Source of the DNA: Proteles cristata cristata
Lineage: Eukaryota; Chordata; Mammalia; Carnivora; Hyaenidae
Reading direction: 5' to 3'
Assembly: GCA_017311185.1 (NCBI GenBank)
Contig: JAESUZ010000420.1
Coordinates: 310,001 to 374,000, forward strand
DNA: 64,000 bases
Positions 25,101-37,100 of the stretch are shown piece after piece. Positions within the stretch are counted from its first letter, which is position 1, and each line of letters starts with the position of its first letter. The notes under the pieces were generated by a model. The model saw only the letters and a list, made by a program, of their open reading frames with translations. It was not told the DNA's origin and did not search any database. A program made the translations under genes and the position numbers.

Positions 25101-28100
25101 GTTAACGCGACTATAGTTTTTAACAGTTTCATGGTTTGAAAACATTGGGCTATTGAACATTAGAATAGCTGTTGAGAATTTCTGTTTGATGATGTAGCCA
25201 GACTCCTCTCGATGTGATTTCCGCACAGCCTTCGCCAGGGGCCCAGAGTGTCTGTTCTGCCTGCCTTGCATTGGTCTGTAAGCATTTGGCCGCGCCACAT
25301 TTGTAGGCTGATATCTATTAAGGAGCAGTCACAGAACACAGGATTAAAAACGTTAGGTTTGTTCCTTCTTTTTTCCTAGAAAATGGAAGTTGTGGGATTA
25401 GAATGAAAACGTGCTATATTTTCTAAAGTGGTTGTTCTACTAAAATCTTGTTTTATTTTTAGGCTTGAACTCAAACTTGAATGTAAATATGGATATGAAC
25501 AGTATTAAAGAGCCACAGTCAAGACTAAGGAAGTGGACTACAGTGGACAGCATTTCTGTGAACACATCTTTGGATCAAAACTCCAGCAAACATGGTATGA
25601 AATACCTTCTTACATGTTGTACTTTAAAAAGGAAAACAAAAACCCTGTGGAATGCTAAATTTAGGCCTTTATTTTATCTTAAATGTCTATATTGGTGGCC
25701 AAATCCACGTAGAACCTTTCCTCGTTATTAAAAAGTGCTTATTAATTATTAAATTTTAGTTTAAAAAGGTACAACTAATCTTTAATTATACTGTTATACA
25801 AAATCGAGATTTGGGGGGGCGCCTGGGTGGCTTAGTCGGTTAAGCGTCCGACTTTCGCTTAGGTCATGATCTCGCGGTTCGTGGGTTCGAGCCCCGCGTC
25901 GGGCTCTGTGCTGACTGCCAGCTCAGAGCCTGGAGCCTGTTTCAGTCTGTGACTCCCTCTCTCTCTGACCCTCCCCTGCTCACGCTGTCTCTCTCTCTGT
26001 CTCTCTCTCTCTCTCTCTCCTAGAGATAAATAAAACATTAAAAAAAAATTAAAAAAAAAAAATCGAGATTTGGTATACGTTTGTGACTTAAAAATGATTC
26101 CCTCTTTGATGGTCGTTTAGGTTTTTGGCAATCAGTTTGATTGTTCTGATGTTCTCCTTAACATTTACTCAATTTAGTGTGGTGGGGAGGGTATTGAAAA
26201 CTCCCAGCATATGGGGCGCCTGGGTGGCTTAGTCGGTTAAGCATCCGACTTTCGCTTAGGTCATGATCTCGCAGTTCGTGGGTTCGAGCCCCGCACCGGG
26301 CTCTGTGCTGACTGACAGCTCAAAGCCTGGAGCCTGTTTCAGAGTCTGTGACTCCCTCTCTCTCTGACCCTCCCCTGCTCACGCTGTCTCTCTCTCTCTC
26401 TCTCTCCCTCCTAGAAATTAATAAAAATATAAAAAAAGAAAAAAGAAAACTCCCAGCATAATTTGATTGATTTCTATCAGTGTATAATGACACATTTTCT
26501 TCATGTATTTTATTGCTTTGTGTACACTATAGATTCAATATTATTGTCTTCTCATCTGTTAATTACATTTTTTAAGAAATATTTTTATCCTGTTTAATAT
26601 CAGTCCATCTAGCACATGTTAGCAGAACATTCTCTGCTTTCCAAGGACCATGCCAGGTCACCTGGACTATGTAGATACACGTGTAACACGCATGCACACC
26701 GCTGAGCAGAGGTGAGCCAGGAGTAGCGCTTGCCCTGAAGGAGCTCATCATTTGGTAGCGAAAGCATGTTAGCAGCTTTCGTACCCTGTGTTAGGTGCTG
26801 GAGACACGGATCCCTATGGTAGCACACATGGGCTGGTAACGTGCTATCCACTGGTGGGTGAGACCAGGAATGACGACGTGTCGCTGCGGTGGGTGTGGAA
26901 AGGCTTTTATAGAGAGACTATGAAAGGGGTCTTCAGGTTGACCACATGAAGGGGTAGAGAGAGGATGGCAAAAAGAGTAGAGCATTTGAAAAATTCAGAT
27001 GCAGGACAGCCTGCTGGGTTCTGTTGTGTGCGCGTGTCATGGAGGTGAGGGGGCAAAGGGAAGAAGGAGAATCTAGAACAGTAGAAGCCAGAATGGGCAA
27101 ATCAAAGACTACTTTGTGCCATAAATTGTTTTAAACTTTAAATCCAGAGACGTAGAAGACTGCAAGCAGTGGAAGTGAGGCAGAAAGCAATGGATAAGGA
27201 AGGAGTACACCAAAAAGAGCCTTAGAGTTAAGGATGGAAGGGCTGGTAACTAACTTAACTCCTTGTGCAAAGACCTGATTATCCATAATGTATCCTGGGC
27301 CTCTCCTCCTTCAGCCTAACCCCCTGGACTGTTGCAACTGGGCTCTGGTTGGCGGGGGGGGGGGATGCGCACCTTGGTGACTCAGTCAGTTAGGCATCGT
27401 CTTTGGCTCAGGTCATGATCTGGCAGTTTGAGTTCGAGCCCTGTGTCAGACTCTTTGCCGGCAGCTGGGAGCCTGGAGCCTGCTTTGGATTCCGTGTCTC
27501 CCTCTCTTCTGCCCCTCCCCTGCTCATGCTCTGTCTCTCTGTCTCAAAAAGAAATAAAACATTAAAAAAAAGTTTTTTAAAAAAATTAGGACCAGAGGCT
27601 CTAATTTTCTTCTAGCTCAGAGAAAAATCTGAACTAGAATAAGGTTTGGTACTCATTAGAATGTTGAGGTCATGGACACAGATGAGGTTGCCCAGTGTGA
27701 CAGAGCCCAGAAAGGAACAAAAGCAGCATCCTGGTGCAGCTCATAGTGAAAGGAGTGGCTGGAGAAGTGAGGTGTAGAGAGCCAGAGAAACGCTTCTGTC
27801 ATATGGTTTTCTGCCTTCTTCGGGTAAAATGGAGTTTTCCATGTCTGCCTTATGTATCTGAGCCTCAGTTACTTTGTACAGATGACCACTTGCCTTCCGT
27901 GCACTGCTGTGGCAGGTGTGATGTCCCACATGCATGCTGTAGTGCTCAACATCCTGACTTTCCAGCGCACACGGGTGCATGGTGCATGTCAAATACATGG
28001 GGTCCACGGACAGCATAGGTTCTGAAGTCAGACACACTTAGGATTCCATCCCGGTTCCTAAACTCTTTAAGCCACAGTGTTAGCATCTGCAAAAAGAAAT

Positions 28101-31100
28101 GAGACTTCCCAGAACTGTTGATAGGACTGAATGCAGTGACAACTGTCAAGCTCTATGGGCAGTGGGGCCTTCCTGTGCACAGCCCACTCGCATGTGCTCT
28201 TTACTGGCTTCAGTTAATAAAGTATTCTCGTATTTATATTTGATCTTCTTTTTCAATTTAACATTGATCATTTTTTTCACTGCATTTTTATGTAGACTGT
28301 TTTGCTTAAACCTGCATTGTGAGCAGTAATTGTGTTTTAGTTATTAGCTTAAACAGTAAATACTTTTATTCCTATATATGTTCTAGGCATGTGCTCCTCT
28401 TCCAAATAGGGATGAGGTTGATACTTTTTCTTTGCTCCAGTTTAGATCCTTGCTATTCTTTATTTACTTGACACTTGAAACTTAGTCGTTTTCGCTTTAA
28501 AAAAATTCTTCTGTTAGTAATAGAAATTACTTAATATTTTCATACTTCCTCACTCCCAGAATGTTCTCCTTGTCTGTACTTTAGCATGTGGCACAAATGG
28601 TAGTAACTAACCCACATCCAGTAGCCTTTGTTTCATAGGTATTATTTTGATATCTCCAGACATCTATTTTATCCCCTTAAAAATGAAGCCACCCGGGGGT
28701 GGGGGTGGGGTCGCCTGGGTGGCTCAGTCGGTTAAGTGTAGGACTTTGGCTCAAGTCATGATCTCACAGTTTGTGGGTTTGACCCCCACGTCGGGCTCTG
28801 TGCTGACAGCTAGCTCAGAGCTTGGAGCCTGTTTCTCTCTCTCTCTCTCTGACCCTCCCCTGCTCATGCTGTCTCTCTCAGATATAAATAAAAAACATTA
28901 AAATAATTTTTTTGGGAAACAAAAAATAAAGGAATCTGTTTAAAAAAAAAAAAAAGAATGGGGCACTGACTGGCTGGCTCAGTCAGTTACGTGACTGACT
29001 CCTGAATTCAGCTCAGGTATGATCCCAGGGTTGTGGGATTGAGCCCCTCACTGGGCTTCAAGCTAAGTGCGGAGCCTGCTTAAGATATTCATTCTCTCTC
29101 TCTCTCTCTCTCCCCCCTCCCTCCACCCTGTACCTTACCCCCTCCCCCCTGCACAGGTGTTCTCTCCTCTCTAAAATAAAAAAAAAATTTAAGAATCAAG
29201 AATGTTTGATCCGATGTATTTTGTTTGGTTGCTTTGACTCTTTCTTTGTTGTTGTATTTTTTCCTTTGTAAAATTGATTTCAGAACTACATCTTGACCTG
29301 GTTGTGGTTTTGGTCTTCAGCTCCAGAAAGACAGTTTGATATCTGTATGTGAGAGCCTGGTAAATTTTGAGTGTTGGCTTTTTAAAAAAGCTTTTCAGTC
29401 TGTGTAAAGAAGTGCTCTTTCTTTCACTACTCACCTCCCGTTCCTCACACTGTCACATCCCCCCTCGCGGGGCTGTTGCTTCCTAGTCGGTGGCTCATCC
29501 TGCTGGGCCTCTCTCCCGGCAGACTCAGAATCGTCTTGTTTGCTGCCTTTGTTTTCCTTTTTCCTTCTATTAAAAAGAGAGAGGGGGATGTTAATCATCC
29601 TATTCCCGTTATTAATAGTTCGCTGTGGTTTCCCTTTTCCCTTACAATAAAATTCACATCTCGCTGTGTACAGGGGTGTCCCGACAGCTGCCAGTCTGCC
29701 GGCACGTTGTGCTTTGTTAGACCCTCACTATTTTGAAACTATCTTTTCCGACATCCGTGTAAACATTCAGAAAACTTCATGTACAGATTCGGACTTGTGG
29801 CATGTCTTTGGGAATAAAGATGTGTGATGGCCCGAGCTCCAGAGCAGTGAGCACGTGGAGCGGAGGAGCACCTGCCCGTGTGCCCACTGCCGCGCCCCGG
29901 GTCTCCTCTGCACAGTCTCTGGTGGCGGCCTCCGCCATCTGCCTTTGCTTACCTGGGAGTGTGGTTTGCTCCGTTTCTCTTCTCTCTCCCCTCACACCTG
30001 TGCCCTCCCCTCCATGGGTGGGAAGAGATTTTCCTCTAGTCCCTAACCAGAGACATTGTGCCTCATAGTCATGCTTTTGTGTGGGGAAGGGCCGTGGGGT
30101 TTTCCCTGCAGCCGGCCTCCCCTGCTCCTTTATAACCCTGAGTTCCCTGTTGTAGTGAAGAGGGGCTGTTGTCCCCTTGCAGGGGAGCAGTGTGGAGACC
30201 ATTTTTAAGGGGGAGCGATGTGATGGTAGCATCAGGCTCTTGTCCTGGGCTTAGCCTGGGGAAGGGAGTGGCCTGTGGGGAAGGCCTTGGCCGGCATTGG
30301 CCTTGGCTGGCATTGACAGCTTGCAACACTGTCAGAGGTGGGTTCTCTGTTTATCACTGTAGAGAGCTAGTAATAAGTTACTTGTGGAGCAGAGAGGAAA
30401 GGGCGAATCCAGAAGACCTGTGTCACAGGTTCCCAAGACCACTTGCAAGGTCACTGGTTTGCCAGAAGAATGGACAGAACTCAGGAAAGCTGTAATATTC
30501 ATGGTTATGGTTTGTTACAGCAAAAGAATACAGATGAAGTCAGCAAAGGAGAAAGGCGCATAGGGCAGAGTCCAGGAGAAGTTTCCTGTTGTCCTCTCCC
30601 AGTGAAGTTCCACGGACTTCATTCTCCAGCCACGATGTGTGAAACCATGGACACAGTAATGGCGTCCCGAGAGGCTCATCCAAACCTTGGTGTCCGGGGT
30701 TTTTATTGGGGGTCAGTCATACAGGCAGTAGCACCTGCATGAGCGTGCTACTCAGGTAGCACCAACCCCCTGCAGACCTCTCAGAGATCTGATAAGAACA
30801 CTGGGTGACCCAGGTCTCGGGCACACAAAAGACCATGTTCACTGTGAGTCACGCTGTTACCATAAACTCTCTGGCTTGGCTGAGGCCCAGGCTGTGCTGT
30901 GGGCTTGGAGGAGCCAGGAGTGGTGGAGCGCCAATCTTGAAGCTCTCTGTAATGTGTTCTCTGGGCCCACTGTCCTAACTCTTTACTGCACGCACACCTT
31001 CCAGAGTAAGAAAAGCCAGAGTTGTTAAGCGAAGTAGGGTGGAACGGAGGCAAAGGACATCAGACTGGGAAATTGTGCATCATGGAAAGGGTGGACTAGG

Positions 31101-34100
31101 TTATCTGTGATGCTTTATGGTCCTGAGATCCTGCAACTAGAAGGCAGTTTATAAAATCTTTTCCCCTCATCAGCACCCAGCACGTTGTTCTGAGGTGGGG
31201 GGTATATATATAGAAGGATATTTATTTCCGCCTTGGGGTGGAGGGCAGTAGGGGAAGGATTCCGGAAGGAAGGTTGTGATCTCTTTAGCTGAGATATGAA
31301 AGATGACAGGAGTTAACCAATCAGAGGTGATGAGAGGGGCACCCAGGGGCGGTGGGTGGATGCCTTGTACAGAGTATTACCCCCTGTGTAATGCAGAACT
31401 GTTGGAGAGGGTTAAGCCAGGCATTGGCATGATTTGTGTTTGGCATTACTCTGGCTGCTTTGTGGAGACCCGGGACTGGAGGTGGACGCGGAGATCAGTG
31501 GGGCAACTAATATGCCTGATCCACAGCTTAGCCAGACAGGGGACGACTGTAGCCTGACCCAGTGTAGTCATTGTTCAAGAGCTCTAGGATCATTTTACAG
31601 TATTTACGAGCATCAAGTTCTTATGTTTTGCACTTGAAACTAATACAGCGTTATATGTCAGCTGTATCTTGGAATTTCTTGAAGACGAGATTAAACCAGT
31701 TATAAAGACATCCACTGAAACAAATATATAAGCCTGCCATATTTTCAGAAAAGAGAGAAAATATACCATATTTTTAGAGTTTTTAAGGAATCAGTAAAGA
31801 AATTGGGGCTCCTTGGTGGCTTAATCAGTTATGCATCCGACTCATGAATTCAGCTCAGGTCATGATCTCACAGTTCATGAATTTGAGCCTGAAATTTGGG
31901 CTCTATGCTGAGAGCACAGAGCTTGCTTGGGATTCTCTCCTCTCCCCCTCTGCCCCTGCCTGCTCTCATTGTCATATCCTCTCTCTCAAAATAAATCAAT
32001 AAACTTAAAAAGAATCTGTAAAGAAATAGAAGGCATCATATAAAATGTATGTAAAATTGAGAAGCATAAATGAGCCAAACTAATTTATTAAGATAAATTC
32101 AGATTGAATCATAAAGCAAAATCCAACTCTTCATACGAGGGACCCAAAACAAAATAATTCAGAAATCATTGCCACCTGGGGCCTCTTGGGTGGCTCAGTT
32201 GGTTGAGCTTCCAGTTCTTGGTTTTGGCTGAGATCATGATCCCATGGTCCATGGGATCGAGCCCCAAGTTGGGCTGAGATTGGAGCCTGTTTGGGATTCT
32301 CTCTCTCCCTCTTCCCTCTGCCCTGCCTGCCCCACTCTCTCGGGGGCATGTGCTCGCTCACACGCACTCTCTCTCTCAAAAATAAATCATTGCAGTTGTA
32401 GGGGGAAAAAAACCTATAGGAAGCAGAATTGGTAGGACTTGGTGATGTAAGAAAGAGGGAGGGCAGCCAGGGAGCCTCTCTGCTTCCTAACCTGAGCAGC
32501 ATCAAGTCTGTCCCTTGGGTTAACATGTTTGTGACATTTGGTCCTCTCCATTGGAGTTTTATCTTGAAACTTTATTTGACTAAACTTGGCCTAAAGGTCA
32601 GTTTGCTAATTTGTGAACCTTAGACTGATGATTATCAGAAATGGAAGGTGAAATCGCCATGTGGTAGAAAGAACATTGAACCCTAAATCAAACAGACCTC
32701 AATTCTAAGTTGCATTTGCCACTCAGTGGCATATCACATTTGGAGTTTTTCTTAAGAGCGGAATGGTAGTTGACATGTTGGCAGAATGGCAAAATAGTCA
32801 CAGACCCGGGATTTGAGACCTAGCTCTGCTACTTACTAGCTGCTGGCAGGCGACTAACCGCTACCTGCTAAACAGGAGTATAATAATACCTCCTACGGTG
32901 GTTGGAGGATGAATAAGGCAGCGCCTCAAGCACGTAAGCACTAGAACAGGGTGAGGCACAAAGTGCCCGGGCAGTATTGGCCTTCCTCGTGGCCACCGCC
33001 CGCGCACCCCGTCTCGAAGGCACAGCGTGTCTGTAGCAACCTCCCCCTGTGCTTGCTGCCTCTGCACCTGCCAGCTGCGCAGTCTCACGTCCCATTTTCC
33101 GCACCTTCTCCGTGAAGTGATTGATAGAAGGTAATTGGGGGCGCCTGCCTGGCACAGTCGGTTATGCGTCCAGTTTCGGCTCGGGTCATTATCTTGCAGT
33201 TCATCCGTTCAAGCTCCGTGTCAGGCTATGTGCTGACAGCCCAGAGCCTGCTTCTGATTCTCCCTCTCCGTCTCCCTCTCCGTCTCCCTCTCCGTCTCCC
33301 TCTCCCTCTCCCTCCCTCCCTCCCTCTCTCTCTCTCTGTCTCTCAAAAAAACAAAGGTTAAAAAAAATTTTTTTAACAAAACAAAACAAACATCACTGTG
33401 GAGAATAAATCATCAGGAAACAAGTGGCCATTTCTAGGTGAGCATAAATTATCTTTTTATGGGTTTTCACACTCAATTTTGATAATAGATATCTTCTCTG
33501 ATGCAGCATAGTCCCAAGGGGTGTGTATAGGTAGAAATGTAAACATCCTGATAAAAAAGAGTATTTGTCTTCTTTACATACATAGCAATCTCGATTCTTG
33601 GGCACAACTCTTCGCCACTCAACAGTGTTTTCTACTGTCATTTTTCCTTTACCACAGGTCCTTTTCATCCCTCTGTCGCTCCTCATCACCCCCACACACA
33701 CACACACCTCCCGGACAAAGACTTCCCTGTGCTTCTTCTCCATTTAGGCCAAGATACCGGTCTTTCAATGATTTGAAAATAAGTGTGTACTTGTACTCGG
33801 ATCACTTGTTGGTGGCTGTGGTCCTTATTATCCTTCTTGAAACAATTCACAGTGATGATTTTCAGATCTCAGTGTTCGGTGTGTGAAGAGTGGCTGAAGT
33901 CTCGAAAGTGCACAGCTTTATTTTCTCTCAGCCTTTTCACGGGGGCTGCAGAACGCAACTTGGAACCCGCAGGTCTTTCCCAGAGTTCACTTCCTGTTGG
34001 AGAAACTACAAGAAATAAATTCACTTGTATATTTTGCCTCATATTCACTGTCTTGTCCTGTTTCTCTCTCTGCAGGTGCTATTTCAAGTGGTTTCAGGCT

Positions 34101-37100
34101 GGAAGAGTCTCCATTTGTTCCCTATGACTTTATGAACAGCAGTACTTCTCCAGCCAGTCCTCCGGGTTCAATAGGAGACGGCTGGCCACGTGCCAAATCG
34201 CCTAACGGCTCTAGCAGTGTTAACTGGCCACCAGGTAGATGCTGCCAGCTCCCCGTTAAGGTTGCATTGCCTCTAGAGGTTCTAGTGCTGTAGCCCAGTT
34301 CTGGGGGATTGGACTCTCTGCCAAGGGTGGGAAGGACGCGGATATGACGTGTGGAAAGCTGAGCACCAGGTCTCAGGCCAGCAAGTGGGTCTGGCCCGTT
34401 AGCAGGGCCTCTGTTCTCCCGGCGGTGAGAGTGGACCCGTCCCGTGGGCAGCGTGAGGAATAACAAAACCTCCGTTCGTTGTTCCTTTTCACCTGTCAGG
34501 GGGCCGACCCACTTGTCCGGGTTCCGTGTGCGCTGGGGAGTCACCAGAGATGCTCTTAGAGCCTTCTTTTCTATTTGTGTTGCTGTGACTTGTGATTTAG
34601 TAAAGAGCTTTAAGGTGTTACTGTTTAAAAATATGCCCACGCAGAGAAATTATTTCACTTGCAAAAACGTGCAAGTTATTTGTAAGCAGCAGCTTACGTT
34701 ACACTAACTATGGTACTGAGTCAGCCTCTTAGTGTGCTAGTGTTAACTGGAAAATACTGGAGAATTGCATGGACTTCAGGAATAAGTCCTGGATATTTAA
34801 TGGATTTTTAAGTGATAAATAAGTCTGAACTAATTTTAAGTTTTTCATTCCCAGAATTTCGCCCTGGTGAACCATGGAAAGGTTATCCAAACATTGACCC
34901 TGAAACTGACCCTTACGTCACTCCTGGCAGTGTCATAAACAATCTTTCAATTAATACTGTGCGGGAAGTTGACCACCTCAGGGACAGGAACAGTGGTACG
35001 TAGGCGGCACAAGTCAATTTCTGAATGATGCTGGACGATACGATTTAAGAATGGTCCAAACCAGATGTGAGGTTTTCAGCACATCACGGTACCTGACATC
35101 CAAGGGAATAGTGAAGATAGAGAATTCTCCATTTTCCCAGAGGTGACTTTTTGCCACTTTAGAAATGATGGGGATTTATCATCATGGCACAGTGAACATG
35201 TATATTCACTGCATCAGTTAACACAAAGGACCGACACACCATTTGAGCCGGTATTTGTAGTAACAGCTACAAGTTGTTACCTGCTTTATGTGTGGTTTCA
35301 GTGTTGAGATGATTAGGAAACGGGTGTTTCTTTTTTTCCTTTTTTTTTTTTTTTTATGTTTATTTCTGAGCGAGAGAGCAAGCGAGTGAGCAGGGGAGCG
35401 TCAGAGAGGGAGACACAGAATCCGAAAACAGGCCCTGAGCTGTCAGCACAGAGCCCGATGCGGGGCTCAAACCCACGAGCCTCGAGATCATGACCTGAGA
35501 CGAAGTCGGACACATAAGTGATGAGCCACCCAGGCACCCAGGGTGTTTCTTTTTATAAAAGATTTTGTCATTAGTTGTTTACGCAGTTCAAGTGTTAAAG
35601 GACTTTTGTGGGAAGAAGCAATTTTGCTTTCCATGTTTCTCCAGAAGTGAACAGTAAGCCCAAGTTAAGGGTCCCTCTGGCCCAGACACACTTTCTAATG
35701 GGGTATCAAGGAATCTCCTCCCGCTGCCCCCCATGCGGTGGCTCCTGAGCCCACTTGCAGTACCCCTGCACGCGCCTGGAGGAAGGTGAATGCAGTGAGG
35801 GAGAGTGTTTTCTGCTTCTGAGGCCTGTACCCTCTTCTTCCGCTAGACAGTCCAAAATAAATAAAATGTAAAGCAGTCAGCGTTTTGCAGTAAACCTGTC
35901 ATTCGTGAACAGGTGTCGGCCACATCACAGAGGTAAGGATGGAATCCCCCTCGTTGTAAATGGCTGATTTAGGCGGCTCCGCAGGAGTAGGGGACGCACC
36001 CCCTGCTTTCCCAGAGGAAAGCGGGAACAGAGCCAAGCGCCCAGCCTCCCGGCCTTGTATGTGGTTAGTGGAAGAATCTGGTGGCTTGCAGCAATGGGCT
36101 GCTTTTTGTAGAAGATCTTTAGTCAGGAGAGGAGTTAGGTGTTAGCAGTACACCATTGATGACTTTGAGTGGCAGACTTGTGGTTGCAGACAGGTGGGCT
36201 GGTGGCGGTGAGCGAGAAGCCAGGTGGGAGCTGTCTCAGGGACTGGGGTCCTGGCGGCTGTGCTGAGAAGTCCCTGGAGCTGAGATGGGGTGGGGGGGAG
36301 GGGTTGGGGGCAGGAGGAGCAAGCCCTGGGGCAGGGACCACTGTCTCAGAGCGTCGCCATGGCCTGCCCATGCGGTCGGGGCTGAGAACCGGGCGGAGGA
36401 GGGGAGCCACGTCTCTGAACCTCGGTCAGGACGATGAGCGGGAAGGAAGGTGCGGTCGTGGGCACCGGCCCCCAGCGTCCCTCTTCCTTTCTTGGGCCGT
36501 GCCGTCGCGTTGCAGCCCCAGCGGGCGCCTGTGCCGCTGCTCAGGCACGCGTCGCTTGCTCTGGGGGTGACTGACTGGGCTCTTCCCCCACGTAGGGTCA
36601 TCCTCATCCTTGAACACCACGCTGCCTTCAACTAGTGCCTGGTCATCCATTCGTGCCTCCAACTACAACGTTCCCCTCAGCAGTACAGCACAAAGCACTT
36701 CAGGTGGGCTCGGCCGGGGCTCTCGTTGGGGGCCCTCTCGCTCCTTTTTGTCGGAAGGCTTTTCAGGGAGGGAGAAGAGTGTATTTCCGAGCCTGGGAAA
36801 GTGCTTGTAACCACATTGATCCCTATTTCAAATGGACTGTACCCAGCAGCCGTTTCCAAACAGTCCTCTCCCTCTCGGCTGAGAGCCAGCTCACTAAGTG
36901 TGCTTTCGTTCAAAGCACTTCTCCAGCAGAGAAGCATTTATTTTTGTTATTTCTAATCCTTCGCAAACTGATGCTTTTGTAAAGTACAGGCAGCCTGAAC
37001 TTGGAATTGCCGGAGAAGTGCTCACGTGCTAGGGAGTTGCGGCAGTGTCACGCTGCGGTCGGTTTGCCCCCGCTTGCTCTGAACTTCTGTACTCGGCTGT

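Larger units (their letters stand above)
22476..25462 (+). other. TNRC6A: TNRC6A intron 12 in window
   Basis: GC-rich first kilobase without recognised repeats, a MER5A-type DNA transposon (23352-23566), then four CAN-SINEs (23785-23959, 24040-24268, 24446-24637, 24849-25049). The last 400 bp before the acceptor is unique. Confidence 0.7.
25595..34075 (+). other. TNRC6A: TNRC6A intron 13 in window (8.5 kb)
   Basis: The longest complete intron here. It holds eight CAN-SINEs (all sense), an antisense L2 (26690-27240), MIRs (28015-28170, 32801-32940), a possible L2 (29560-29720) and an LTR-like old repeat (30480-30780). 29780-30480 and 30780-31790 are moderately GC-rich with no assignment. The last 600 bp before the acceptor is unique. 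No candidate exon was recognised. Confidence 0.65.

Noticed and set aside
25870..25900. tRNA-like A and B boxes (GGTTCGAGCCCCG) here and in many other copies
   Set aside because: These are the tRNA-derived heads of SINEs; no aminoacyl stem can be formed and the CT/A-rich SINE body follows directly.
33164..33389. Frames with repeated Pro-Ser-Leu or Gly-Glu units
   Set aside because: Translation of the expanded CT-rich tract of a SINE.
34122..34640. 172-codon minus-strand frame overlapping exon 14
   Set aside because: Antisense to a verified coding exon and its intron; no recognisable domain.
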